From Batrachochytrium dendrobatidis JAM81 (Eukaryota > Chytridiomycota > Chytridiomycetes > Rhizophydiales): a DNA stretch of 64,000 bases. The stretch's first letter is position 1, and every line of letters starts with the position of its first letter. Below, in pieces: positions 11,471-22,588 of the stretch. The position numbers and the translations under genes were made by a program. The notes beneath the pieces are model-generated. The model saw only the letters and a list, made by a program, of their open reading frames with translations. It was not told the origin of the DNA and searched no databases. The DNA lies in NCBI RefSeq assembly GCF_000203795.2, contig NW_006281114.1, positions 310,001-374,000 on the forward strand. The letters are read 5' to 3'.

Positions 11471-13772
11471 TTATTTACCATCTTTGGCTAATTTCATTAG
11501 TAGCGACATTCGTTTTTTAGCAGGTTTCCCCGCTAAACGAACTTTGGGTTTGTCTACTGAAGCATCAGACTTGTCGCTAAGTGAATTGTCGTCACTCAAA
11601 CTACTATCAGAAGCATCCTCATCAGAGTTGTCTTCGCCAGATGCTTTGTCATCCATATCGGACTTTTGATCTGTTGTATTTTGAGATGAAAACGAAGGCA
11701 TTGCTATATCGTTTAGTGAAATAAAAGATCGTTGATGTTTAAGTGACGTAGCGGCCTTGATAGAGACTAAAGGTTTTGCTGGCGACTTGAGTGGTGTAGC
11801 TTGTGTTAATTGTGCTAAAGGTTGAGAGTACAATTGAGTAGATTTCTCAACAAAAGTTTCAGAATCATTTGAAGTAGTGCTGACTGAATCGCGCTTGTCG
11901 CTGTCTTCATTATCAGTCAATGCCAATGAGTCGATTTTCAAAGCGGCGTGTTTGGTAGCAGCAATGTTGGAACCAAATGAAGAATTCTCTGCAGTATCAC
12001 TGGTTTCATCTGCGGTTTTTTGATGATTGGATATATTTTGATGTTCAGTGTTTAAATCTTGAGGGTTGTCTTTGATATCATTTTCTTCTGATGAATCTTC
12101 GTCAGAAACATTAGGTTCAGTGTTTAAATCTTGAGGATTGTCTTTGATATCATTCTCTTCTGATGAATCTTCGTCAGAAACATTAGATTCAGTGTTTAAA
12201 TCTTGAGGATTGTCTTTGATATCATTTTCTTCTGATGAATCTTCGTCAGAGGCATTAGGTTCAGTGTCAAGTAAATTTTGTTCCTGAGTTGTCGATAGAT
12301 TGTTGATTGAACTGTTTTCACTAATGGTGTCATTGGTGATTTCTTCCACTGTAATAGCACTTGTTGATTCGTATGATTTTTCTAGATTTTCCAATGCAGG
12401 ATCGCTCATGTTTGAATCCGCCACTTCTTTTTCATCGAGCTCACCGTCATTATACATGGAATCTATTATCTGTTCGCCCATATGCTCATTAGTATGCGTA
12501 TCGGTGTCCATATCGTCAGATTTTTCCATGACTTCCAAGTCAGCAACCACTCGAGTGTTGGCATCAACCTCAGAGCTCGTTGATGATTCTGATTTCTGCA
12601 TAGGTAAGTCAGTTTCAGTTTCAAAAGGAGCACAGCTATTGACCGGATCTGCATTGATGACAAAATAGAGTGAGATATTTGATCAAATCCAAGTTTTGAA
12701 AATAAAAAAAATAGTTTAAAGCCTTTACATGCATCCACTTTAGTCGGTGAAATGAGAGCTTTGGGTGTAGTTTCTTGATGGTTTTGAGTGGAAAGCACTG
12801 GCATCACTTTTAGTTGGGCCGGAATTTGAACAATAGTGTCGATCACTGTCGGTTTATTCAATGGACTAACTGTATGGTGATCAATATCGTCATGTACTTT
12901 GGCGGGTGAATGATTATCCTTTTGAATATTGAGGCATGTATTCTGTGCTAGATTAGTACATTTGATAGTATTCACAAGCCCACATGTGTTTTCAGAAAAT
13001 GATTCCCATCATAGCATTCAATACCTTTGACTGTTCAGACTGTTCATCACTCGAGTAATTAAAAACATCTGTATTTTCAATGCAACGTGTATTCGAGTAT
13101 TTGGTCTTGCTTTCGTTGTTCGTCTCGTTGTTGCATGTCTATGTCATGAATAAATATAAAATTAATGGTTAACATCAACTCAACCATACTAGCGTATTAT
13201 ACACACTGATATGAATTGATCCATTTCATGTACATGATGAAATCAGACAGATAAATTCTTACGATAAACTCGGCAGCATCCTCTGTTGCATTTAAAACGA
13301 ATCGTTTTCGCTTGACTCCGGCTATGTTGTCAGTTGTTTGATCTAGATCAGTGTGTATAGATTCAAGCCATGTAATAGCAGTGATTCTCTCGTCATTATC
13401 GAATGCATTCGACACAATCAGCGATAGAGGTACAATACTCCCAACAGCATTTTTTATGATGAATTCTTTAGACAACCTGTAGATTAAAAAAGCCCAGTAA
13501 AACATTAGGTTTCTATAATAATGACAGTAGATTAGATTGTATAAACAAGAAACCAGACTTTACTCGAGAATAGGACTCCGGCATTGCTCTTGAACTTCGA
13601 TCCATAATGGTAACAAGAATTTTGAAAGTGCGGATACTTTGCTCTGAGACGAGACAATAGCAAGTAGATGTGTGGATGAAATCCACGAACAGTTTGTTTC
13701 TTTTATATAATTAAAAGCTTCGTGTGCAGTGCTGGCCACATGGACAGTAACATTAAGTCGAATAGAACTCAT
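11471..13772 (-). CDS. Unrecognised protein with acidic tandem-repeat C-terminal half
   Basis: Minus strand from the ATG at 13770-13772. Exons run through 13562-13772, about 13268-13484, about 13026-13140, about 12731-12948 and 11471 to about 12660, all joined in frame. The N-terminal 150 residues look folded (HLLAIVSSQSKVSALSKFL, then FLLPLWIEV, then KRKRFVLNATEDAAEFI). The rest is low-complexity, Ser/Asp/Glu-rich, with three near-identical 24-residue repeats of the type SDEDSSEENDIKDNPQDLNT, and ends in a basic tail (KPAKKRMSLLMKLAKDGK). This looks like a nuclear or chromatin-associated protein by composition only. I recognise no domain. The reading frame stays open upstream of 13772 to about 14030, opposite the start of the next gene, but without an ATG there. 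Confidence 0.65.
12049..12264 (-). repeat. Three 72-bp in-frame tandem repeats
   Basis: Copies begin at 12049, 12121 and 12193 (plus strand TGTTTAAATCTTGAGG) and differ at only a few bases. They encode three 24-residue acidic repeats, so expansion is recent. Confidence 0.95.
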
Positions 13773-13900
13773 TTTAACTATCGAATCTATAATTGCTTGA
13801 CAATTTATTTTGCAATTTTCTGGAATCAAAATAGTAAGCCACGTGATTGATGAAACCTCAAAATTTGAATTGAATGAATTTTTGAGCTTCAACTGCCAGA

Positions 13901-16900
13901 ATGCGTCTTGCTCAGCCAGACTTGCAGACGCCTGAGCAAATCGTGTCGTTTCTGGAGAGTTCTTCTCGTAGAAACTCTCGGTCTTTGTTTGTTTCTCCGC
14001 GGTATTCGCTGTCTGCTTCGACTGATGCAAATTCTACTGCAAATCTGTCTGTATCAACCGAGGTGAATACTATTTCATACTCTTATTTTAAGCTATCTTT
14101 ACAAGTATTCGGAATTAACATCTGCCATGTCTGCTTGTTTAAACTGTCAGCCTCCAGGTGCTCTGCTTATTGCTGCAAAAGCATACATGAAGCTGAATTG
14201 TCTGGAAGAAGCTGCAGGATGTCTTACCAAACATGTTGCTATAGCTTCAACTGCTGCAGAGGTATGATACCATTTGCTAATAAAATCAAATAGATCTGCA
14301 AATTATATATCTATAACTATGCAATCTCGATTTATCAATTTAGGGACTAGTTTTACTTGCTCGAGTATATCAGCAAAAAGGAGATCTTGCATTGGCAAAA
14401 GTCACTTGTTCAAAGTTTGTGATGTTTGTTGTATATAGCCATGATCAATCCTAGCAGCAAGACTGCTAACTGCTTTTTAGATTGGTCGATTTATCAGATT
14501 CCAATAGCCAATTGACAAACGGTAGGCTGTACAATTAAATGAATCTTGGTTGCTTTTTAAAACATGTTAGACTCTTGATACAAACTAATAAACTCAATAT
14601 CTAGCTATAGAGCTGTTTGTTGAGCTTTTAAAGGAAACAGGCGATTTGGAAATATTAGATTCAATCATGTCTATCATTGTCAGGTAATATAATTGCTGTT
14701 GAATGAATAAACTCGAATGATTTACTGTTTTGGTAACTCGACTAACCAAATGTTCTATTTTAATTACACCAATAGGCTTTGCTCAATTTTCAAAGAAGGA
14801 AGAATGAACACTCCACCTTTTACTGCAATTAAAGATCTATTGGAGTATCTTGTCAATCTTGATCCAGTGAAAAAATCCACACTGAATTGTGATGCCTTGC
14901 TAAAGGAAATTGTATTTCTTTCTTCTCTGAATGGTTTTGCTTCATCGCCTATAATACATATTGCGTTGTTGAAATACTACACCGCACAAAAGGATATACA
15001 AAGGTAGATTTGCTCATGGTTTACATCAAATCTATTGCATTTTTAGTACTACTTTTAACATTTTCTGCTCAATAGGATGTATGCATTAATTGAAGCAAAC
15101 AATAGTTTAATGCGATATTGCAAAGATTGGCTATTCGCAGCAAAGAGTTCTCTTGCTCTCATCTCACACCAAATTGAAAAGAAACCGTTTCAACATTCGG
15201 TATCTCTTCGCCAGATTGAATTGCAGCTAGACATTGTATTTCACTTAATTCACACACTTGTCAAAAACATGTATGTTGACCATGTTTGTACTAAATGCTA
15301 TCTTGATGACTGTATTTCAGTAAACTCACTCCCTTTGTAACATACATCAGTGAGACGACCGAGTTACCGAGTGATTTATTTGAAGAGTATGCTCAGCTTA
15401 TTGAGGAGTCTGACTCGATGCTGACGAATTTGAAGTCATTCTCAAGCCAGCAAGAATGGGCACATATGCGAATGGTACCAACATGAATTTCCAGTTTATG
15501 AATGTGTTGATTTTCATAAAACTGATGGTCTTTATATTTTCAGGAACACCTTGCTCGACTTTACTTTTTAAAAGGATTGTCTTTACTTTGGAGACTGCCT
15601 TCATCAAACAACGATGCTCTATTTTATCAGGATTTGAGAGATACACCAGCAGATACGAATCTACACTTTGATATTATGAGAATGCTACTACTTAGTTTGT
15701 CAGGTAGCATGTGCTTGTTTGCTGCTTGGATTTTTTTAACTTACTAATACATTTACTTTTAGATGCACCATCAACCTTGCCAAAATATCGAAATGTTGCT
15801 CGTATAATTCAAGCAGTTCATCTAGTTGCTGCATTTAGGGTTTTAGAAACCGATGATGAACCTTTTTCCAAAACCATTATTTCTAAAATTTCACCTAATC
15901 CGCTTGATATTGGTGATGTTTGTTCATCTGTACTCAAAAATCATACGTGGCTGAGCAGCTCATTCAATGAAATGACTACTGAAGGTATCTTGGAGAATCC
16001 ATGGGATTTGGAACTGTTTATAACGGTTGCTTCTTGGAACCTTTACAACAATAACCTTCGAAAGTTTTTACGCCTGCTTTTTCCAAGAATGCTTGAAGAG
16101 TCTGTTTTTTCATCTCCAGAAAAAGTTACTAGACAAAACAGTAGAACGATAGCAACTATTGCTGACATGGAAGTTTTTATGATAATTATGTGTCTTGAGC
16201 GACGTATCCACGAGCAACTTTCTAAACGCAATAATACTGCCTCAAATCCTATATCTAAGATCAAGACAGGCTTTATGTTTATATGTCGACCACTGGGAAT
16301 CGCAACGCAATTTTGGATGCGTATGCTTGTGCTGTTTGGCAAGGCATGTGTTTGATAATTTGAGACTATGGACTGATATCCATCAAATAACCTAGTACTT
16401 GTTTTAAAGCTAATACCTATGTAATACGTATTGTCATTATAGCCAAGTGCCGAAGCAAATTATTTTTCTACGATTGCGCTAACTGAGCTCCAGTCGAATG
16501 TTATTCTTACAGAACTTCATGGTAGATTACAAGCACATACTGAACACATGGGCATTTTATTTGGCAGTATAGGTGTTATTCTTGCTGAACTGGGCCATAG
16601 CTGTCTAGTGAATACTTTTGAAAGAGCAAGAAGATTTTTGAAGCTGTCTAAATCCAAAGAAATAGTCTACGAACCGCACGGTTTTGAACATAGTTTGATC
16701 AACTCGTGTTTTCGTGGTGAATGCATCAAAGCGAGTGTATTAAAAGACATGTACGTTCAAAATGATATTTATTGAAATGCTGATGAACAAGTGCTGATTG
16801 AAGTTATTTAATGAGTTTAGACTTGGTATTTCAGACCAATTGGTGATTGATACTGAGGCGTCATTAGAGACACGATCAGGCACAACACTATACACGGATA

Positions 16901-17121
16901 GCTCTGATACTAAACTGGCTTCATCTACTACACCAAGTAAAAACCTATTTTCAAAAAAACCAGCGCATACAGCAGACTATAGTCTGACATCCGAGCCATC
17001 TCCTGATAAACAGCCTCAGCCACAAAAAACCATACAAGAAAATCCATCGAGTTGTCAGCCATCTATTGTATCTAAACGAATTGCTCGTCAGCTTGCATTA
17101 TTGAAACATACTCAGTCATGA
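13901..17121 (+). CDS. Helical repeat protein resembling the N-terminal domain of RanBP2/Nup358
   Basis: Many exons; the first are 13901-14062 and 14106-14261. Then come small exons near 14343, 14482, 14606, 14776, 15076, 15330-15475, 15544-15704 and 15764-16345, and the last part ends at 17121. The start (LAQPDLQTPEQIVSFLES) is followed by TPR-like helices (ALLIAAKAYMKLNCLEEAAG, then GLVLLARVYQQKGDLALAKV), a long helical body, and a segment FLRLLFPRMLEES...IADMEVFMIIM. The order and wording resemble the N-terminal helical domain of vertebrate RanBP2 (WLKQLFHHLP...ILDLEVFLL). The protein then ends in a Ser/Thr/Pro-rich tail with a basic end (SKRIARQLALLKH). It has no FG repeats, Ran-binding domains, zinc fingers or cyclophilin domain. 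If the relation is real it would be a nuclear-pore protein. The similarity is from memory and moderate. Confidence 0.55.
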
Positions 17122-17425
17122 GCGTGTTTCAACAAAACAGCGACTGAGAATCTAGATAACCTTTTACATTCAGTGTAACCCCACATTCACCACAAGCCAT
17201 GTCACTTTCATCAGATTATTGATTGCATATAATCTAGTATTTGGAAAGCATATTTTTGTAAAACTGGCTGAATCATACAAGTCTACTCATCTTTCAACAC
17301 ATGAATATCAAGCCTATTTTTCTTTTTTTCAAACCAAGACAAGGATTTAAAGCTTAAATAGCAATTTAATTCTGATTGATGAAACAAATGAAATATTTTG
17401 TGAACAATAAATTAGATTGTTAAAA
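17122..17425. other. Intergenic spacer
   Basis: AT-rich, with poly-T and poly-A runs upstream of the RING gene. I see no exon or RNA gene in it. Confidence 0.6.
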
Positions 17426-18046
17426 ATGGAAAGTTTGATGTCTTCAACTTACTGTAATAAATCTAAAACCATGACTTTACTTGATGCCATATCGCTTGTA
17501 CTGCAAATGTCTCGTGAGTCTGCTCGTGCCATGCATGATTCAACTCATGCTTCGACCCTCACTGCCAACCACGATCGAGTTCATCGACAGATGACCGACC
17601 CGAGTGTGAACTTGCATTCAAATATGTCTCACGCTATTCTACACAATACAGAAATGGCTAATGTGACTGAACAGATTACTCAACTCTTACCAAACGAATC
17701 TCACTCGTTGATTCAAACTCGACAGTCTCTTCAGCACTTTTCTCATTCATCCTCGACCCTACATACTATATCGCTATTGATGAGCCCTAGAACGAAATCT
17801 CATACTTGCAATGTAAAGCGCACTCCGCCTACCAGCCCATCTGTCTCACAACCACTCAAATTAGAGCAGATCGTTTGTTCAGTGTGTTTATTAAGAGATA
17901 TTGATATTGTGCTTATTCCATGTGGCCATATCACCATTTGCAAAGTTTGCTTTAGCCATACAGAATTCAATGTTGGTTGTCCTATCTGCAGATCAAATGT
18001 GTCGGATACCATACGGTTTTTTGTCGCAGGAGCAGAGAACATTTAG
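17426..18046 (+). CDS. C-terminal RING-finger protein (probable E3 ubiquitin ligase)
   Basis: One uninterrupted frame of 206 aa, unusual among its intron-rich neighbours. Residues 1-150 are Ser/Thr/His-rich and predicted disordered. The C-terminal 60 residues form a C3HC4 RING: CSVC, then PCGHITICKVC, then CPIC, ending IRFFVAGAENI. RINGs placed at the extreme C-terminus occur in IAP/MEX-3-like and MGRN-like ligases. Members recruit ubiquitin-charged E2 enzymes; the substrate cannot be inferred. The ATG at 17426 is the first in frame. Confidence 0.85.
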   Translation: MESLMSSTYCNKSKTMTLLDAISLVLQMSRESARAMHDSTHASTLTANHDRVHRQMTDPSVNLHSNMSHAILHNTEMANVTEQITQLLPNESHSLIQTRQSLQHFSHSSSTLHTISLLMSPRTKSHTCNVKRTPPTSPSVSQPLKLEQIVCSVCLLRDIDIVLIPCGHITICKVCFSHTEFNVGCPICRSNVSDTIRFFVAGAENI

Positions 18047-18247
18047 AAGAGTCTGTTTGACCGAAACACGTTGCGCTTGAATCAAGACTACCATTCGTTA
18101 GACGTGCTACAACAAACCAATCCCATGTATTTGACTTCTCCATGCAATACTGCTTTCACTAGTCCATAATAGCACGAGTTGCAATGATTTTTAGGATTCT
18201 CCCACTAGCAGTTTGAAACTATATGCAATAAACTCTTTATCTTGATT

Positions 18248-18745
18248 TTATTGGTCTTTAGTAAGTTTACCAGTATAGCCCAATGCCATGGATTCAGAAG
18301 AGTAGCAGGTCAGTGCAGTATTGCTGTCAAGTTCAATTTACGTTAACTGGCAACTAACAGCTGTTAGTAAAGCCAGTCACAGTATGCATCTCGACTACCA
18401 AGAATGAGTTACAATGCAGTAACTCATTTGCATATAAAACTATACCAACATCAACCTTGACAAAAGCACAGGTTTGATGGCTAATTACCTTGATTCATTG
18501 CGAGGACAAACACAACGTTGTTCCTTGGGAACACCAGCAAGAGCAGTTTCAATGTGCATACCGCTACTCATCAAGATGATGGTGTACAAGTAGAATTGAA
18601 ATTGAAAGCAGGAGTCAATGAGCATTAAGAGTCTATGAACAGAAAGTCGGTTGAACTCCAACAAGATGAAAAGACAGTCAATACCAACTCACCAACCAGC
18701 CCAGGTAGGTTTACCGCATTTGGAGCAATCAACACGACGACACAT
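18248..18745 (-). CDS. Small conserved CxxCGK zinc-ribbon-like protein, 67 aa
   Basis: Three tiny exons on the minus strand, 18693-18745 (53 nt), 18489-18563 (75 nt) and 18248-18323 (76 nt), with GT-AG borders and matching phases, give 67 aa. The protein starts MCRRVDCSKCGKPTWAG, continues CGMHIETALAGVPKEQRC and CPRN, and ends GYTGKLTKDQ. I recognise the pattern MCR..C..CGK.TW.GCG.H.E.AL..VP...RC.C from short, uncharacterised proteins of fungi and plants. The paired CxxC, GCG.H and RCxC suggest zinc binding. No single exon is long enough to be noticed by ORF length. Function is unknown. Confidence 0.8.
18353..18366. repeat. 14-bp perfect palindrome
   Basis: CTAACAGCTGTTAG reads the same on both strands. 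It lies in the second intron of the small zinc-ribbon gene. A transcription-factor site is possible but not supported otherwise. Confidence 0.6.
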
Positions 18746-19180
18746 TTCGAGTAGGAAGCTAATTATTGGAAAAGATTCGAAAAATAAAACAATTCGCTTT
18801 TTACATCCACTTGTCCGTGCATGATTTCAATTACCCTTGGATTGACACTCATCAGCTGATGAGGAAGCGGTAAACTGAACCACACTATCAACAGACGAAT
18901 GCTTTTGTAGACTACATGAATCTACCTTTTTCCAAGTAATCGACACATCCGATCGTTATCCAACTCGCTGGGGATACGCTGATGGCTCTAGTTGAACACT
19001 ACATTTAATATTTATAAGTAGTATACTCGACCGAGCACAGTAATACTAGATTTGCAAGTTGATTCCGCACATGCGGTTATTTGCTGCAATCGACTGTTTA
19101 TAATACCGAATCACTGAATGAACAAGACATTAAAAATCAGCAAGTTGATTTTTGAAACTTTTGTCTGCAGTTTTCTCATC
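18746..19180. other. Divergent promoter region of the small zinc-ribbon gene and UBC9
   Basis: About 435 bp between the ATG at 18745 (-) and the ATG at 19181 (+). I see nothing beyond AT-rich sequence and no RNA gene. Confidence 0.55.
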
Positions 19181-20079
19181 ATGTCTGCTATTTGCAAGGC
19201 CAGGTTGGCAGAAGAACGTAAACTATGGAGAAAGGACCATCGTGAGTATCGCTTATTGCTCTAGAGTATACGTCCTGTAGTCTTTTGTTTCCATTGGAAT
19301 TATCAAGCTGCTTATTACAAATTGCATGCATGCCACACCAATGGATTAGATGGTATTGCTGCTGGATAGATGGGCCATGCTCTACTCTTTAATTGTAGTA
19401 AAAGTAGTTGCTACTGTTATAAACCTTGGACGGTCAAATTCTTGGTCGCTGATGCTAACCGCTTTATACACTTTCAAATACCAATGTCATTGCATGTTGG
19501 ACCTTGTATCTGGATACTATGCAAGCCTTTGGATTTTGGGCAAGACCAACAAAAAATCCTACAGATAGCTCTCTGAATCTCATGCTCTGGGAAGTCGGAA
19601 TTCCAGGTTCGTAACCCTGTTGCTCGGTCAACCAACTTGAATATCAACTTTTATTCTAATCAAACTTTAAAAACAAATCATGGTATCCTTTTTAATGTTC
19701 TGCTACCAACACTTATATCATTACTACGCGAATCTCAGGAAAGGTCGGAACACTATGGGAAGGCGGTGTTTTCAAACTGAGAATCATCTTTCCAGACGAT
19801 TACCCTCAAAAACCACCAAAGTGTCAGTTTGTTCCACCACTGTTCCATCCAAATGTATATCCATCAGGAACTGTCTGTCTTAGTATTGTCAATGAAGATC
19901 AAGATTGGAAACCAGCAATTACTCTTAAGCAAATACTGCTAGGCATCCAAGATTTGCTCAACGACCCTAACCCAAACTCGCCAGCTCAAAGCGATGCATA
20001 TGTGTTGTTTAAACGTGATCGTGCTGCATATGATAAACGCATTCGAGAACAAACTGCTGCACATCGTTCTACTGATTAA
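19181..20079 (+). CDS. UBC9: SUMO-conjugating enzyme UBC9
   Basis: Exons 19181-19241, 19526-19606 and 19739-20079 give 160 aa, the family length (158 in human). Recognisable pieces are [45 protein letters not shown] and [20 protein letters not shown]. The catalytic cysteine falls at residue 93, the same number as in human UBC9, which supports the exon model. UBC9 takes activated SUMO from the E1 and transfers it to lysines on nuclear targets. The first intron is 284 nt and its acceptor is GCAAG, so a different acceptor would change the PFGF junction. Confidence 0.95.
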
Positions 20080-20256
20080 ACTATATCTTTTTGCTCATAC
20101 ATGAATCATCTATTTTATTTCTGTTTATTTGTACGATTGTTCCATCCAACAGATGTGATCCAGTCATTCCAATTAATCATTGATCAGACTGCACAGTGCA
20201 TATACTATAATCGGTAGTTTCATCTGCCATTTGTATTAGTAATTTCCAGTTTTAGT

Positions 20257-20276
20257 GTTTTATTTTGCGTGAATAC
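20257..20276 (+). promoter_or_regulatory. Copy of the TTTTACRTGAATACG motif upstream of AUH
   Basis: The core here is ATTTTGCGTGAATAC, 87 nt upstream of the AUH start codon and in the same orientation. It differs from the consensus at one core position (G for A). Confidence 0.6.
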
Positions 20277-20362
20277 AATGTGATGAACGAGTGATTTTTA
20301 CACCCAAAAAACAGTTGAATTCAAGTGATTTTGACAGTTGATATTCATTCCAATCTGATAAT

Positions 20363-22152
20363 ATGATTCGCAACGTACATGAATACACTGCAAACAGCAT
20401 GAAACTTTTGACTGCCATCAGACTGCGATCATGCAAACACTCATTTCTACCAACAGGACAATCGCTTGGCTTTTCTCGCTTGTTGTCAACTGCCCGAGAA
20501 TGCAATGTAGAAGCTTTGCACGGCAACGACAAAGGTAAATGCAACCAAAAAGTCAATATGTTGATGTATAGTGTCATGCCATGACTCTAATCTGTTATAA
20601 TGCAATGGTTGCAACTACGCATGCATCTACGTATGCATCTACGCATACATGTTTACTAGGCATCTTTGTCCTGACATTGGATCGTCCTGCAGCCAAGAAT
20701 GCTTTAGGTCGCACTCTCTTGTCACAGTTTCGTCAATCCATCAATGATCTACGTTTTAACGAGTATGTGACTGAACATGGACTAAACAGCTGTATTGATT
20801 CTGACACTATTCGACTAATTGATGATTTGCAATGTGCTGGATTATCAATCTAGTCAGGCTCGTGTGGTGATTGTCAAGAGTGCAGTGGATGGAGTGTTTT
20901 GTGCAGGAGCCGATCTAAAGGTAGAGTCAAAGTGTTATGCAACGCATAATCAATAAGATGAACTGTCAATCCATCCAACTCGTATCACTGCATCATCAGA
21001 TGTCATGTTACAACCAAACCATTTGATTGGCAGCGTATTCACTGCATGACAATGTGCAATCTATTGTAGGAGCGAGCTCAGATGCAACCGTCTGAAGTGG
21101 CAGCATTTGTAAACTCACTTCGTGCAGCCTTTTCTGAACTAGAGGTTGGTGATGTTGAGTTTATTACAAATATGAAGAATGTAATGGCCAATCTAACAGG
21201 TGTATTGTGTGGTGTTGGTCATGCATCAATACATTAGTCGTTACCAATGCCAACGATTGCAGTCGTTGATGGATTTGCATTAGGAGGTGGTCTTGAACTG
21301 GCTCTATGCACCGATCTGCGTGTCGGTGGACAAAAAGCCAAGGTTGGGCTTCCAGAAACAAAACTGGCAATTATTCCTGGGTAAGTAGCATATTGGTAAC
21401 GTTATTTTCAACGATAGATTGGTACACTTGTCCAATCAAACTGTCCAAGTTATGATTATCAAAGCAGTATCAATGTTTGAGTTGTAATTGGAGCTGAATG
21501 TTGGAATATTGACTGCATGTCATAGTGCTGGTGGTACTCAGCGACTTTGTCGTTTGATTGGAGTTTCTCGTGCCAAAGAGCTTATTTTTACGAGTCGAGT
21601 CTTGACATCGAGTGAAGCGTTTGATTATGGTAAGTGATGTAGATGGATTACAAATGGTTGGATTGTTATTGTAGTGTTTGTGATTGAAAACATTTTGGCA
21701 TGGTATAATGGGTTCAACAAATGCACAATGGTGCATATTGATAGATATTGATGCATATTGATAGATACTAATGAATAGATGCATGGATGGTCCAGGTATT
21801 GTCAACTATACAGTGAATGAATCAGCATACTCCAAAGCACTCGAGGTTGCGCGTACAATGATTCCTAATGGACCAGTTGCAATGCGTATGGCCAAGTTGG
21901 CAGTTCATCATGGATCACAACTGGATCTTGCATCAGGTCTGGCATTTGAGCAAACTTGCTACGCCCAAGTGATTCCGACGCAGGACCGATTGGAAGGTAA
22001 TGTCGATTGACAATTTGATGTGATTGGATGGATGTATTTGATGTGATTGGATGTTACATATGATGACTGATTTGGATGCGGTGAATCGTGTTGATTACAT
22101 AGGTCTTGCAGCATTCAGAGAGAAACGAACACCAGTCTATACTGGTCGTTGA
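20363..22152 (+). CDS. AUH: Methylglutaconyl-CoA hydratase/enoyl-CoA hydratase, mitochondrial (AUH-like)
   Basis: Eight exons (20363-20534, 20660-20762, 20854-20920, 21070-21144, 21238-21380, 21526-21629, 21796-21996, 22103-22152), phases all consistent, give 304 aa. The first 50 or so residues are basic and Ser-rich, as for a mitochondrial presequence. Crotonase motifs follow in order: [51 protein letters not shown] and [16 protein letters not shown], ending [12 protein letters not shown]. The AUH branch hydrates 3-methylglutaconyl-CoA in leucine breakdown; other enoyl-CoA hydratases are possible, but the GAGGTQR and YTGR wording fits AUH best. Introns hold two short tandem repeats. Confidence 0.9.
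20615..20646. repeat. 12-bp tandem repeat in AUH intron 1
   Basis: About 2.7 copies of CTACGYATGCAT, directly upstream of exon 2. Confidence 0.85.
21732..21768. repeat. 20-bp tandem duplication in an AUH intron
   Basis: TGCATATTGATAGATA begins at 21732 and again at 21752, upstream of exon 7. Confidence 0.8.
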
Positions 22153-22588
22153 ACACCAATGCAGTCGTACAACCATCAATAAACAACTCAACAATGGATT
22201 CATGATTATGCATGTGCTATGGGCTATGTTGAATATTTTTATTTGTAAAAAATAATCGACAGGTTATAATTGATAAAAGTAGCCCATCAGTAGATATAAA
22301 CCAGACAAAAAATGAAAATGAATCAATATAAATGGCAATTAAAGCAGTAAAAGTACTGCAAGGTCATCTAATACGTGTATGAACACATGTTTTAGTAATG
22401 CTTGTCAGGTAGCAGTGCATTTGTACCTATAGATTTTGCCAAGTAGATAAACTATTAAACAATACTTTAAGACTACTTTTTATTTTAAATATTTCCACTG
22501 GATCATTTAGCTGAACTAGCCAACACAACTAGTGGTAAAAGCATGTTAGCACTCAATACGACTGTCAAGAATTGTAATGAAGAGATGT
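22153..22588. other. Spacer between convergent AUH and adenylate kinase genes
   Basis: AT-rich 3' flanking DNA of both genes. I see no exon or RNA gene. Confidence 0.55.

Noticed and set aside
13268..13772. N-terminus of the acidic-repeat protein as a shelterin TPP1-type OB fold (LLPLWIEV)
   Set aside because: Only one short hydrophobic motif resembles TPP1. The rest does not support it, so no function was assigned.
13773..14030. Open minus-strand frame opposite the start of the RanBP2-like gene, as a longer N-terminus of the acidic-repeat protein
   Set aside because: There is no ATG in it, and the plus strand has a better supported first exon. The ATG at 13772 gives the minus-strand gene a normal start, about 130 bp from its neighbour.
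19601..19620. GGTTCGTAACC as a tRNA B-box
   Set aside because: It is the intron donor region of UBC9; no acceptor stem or A-box lies at the right distance.
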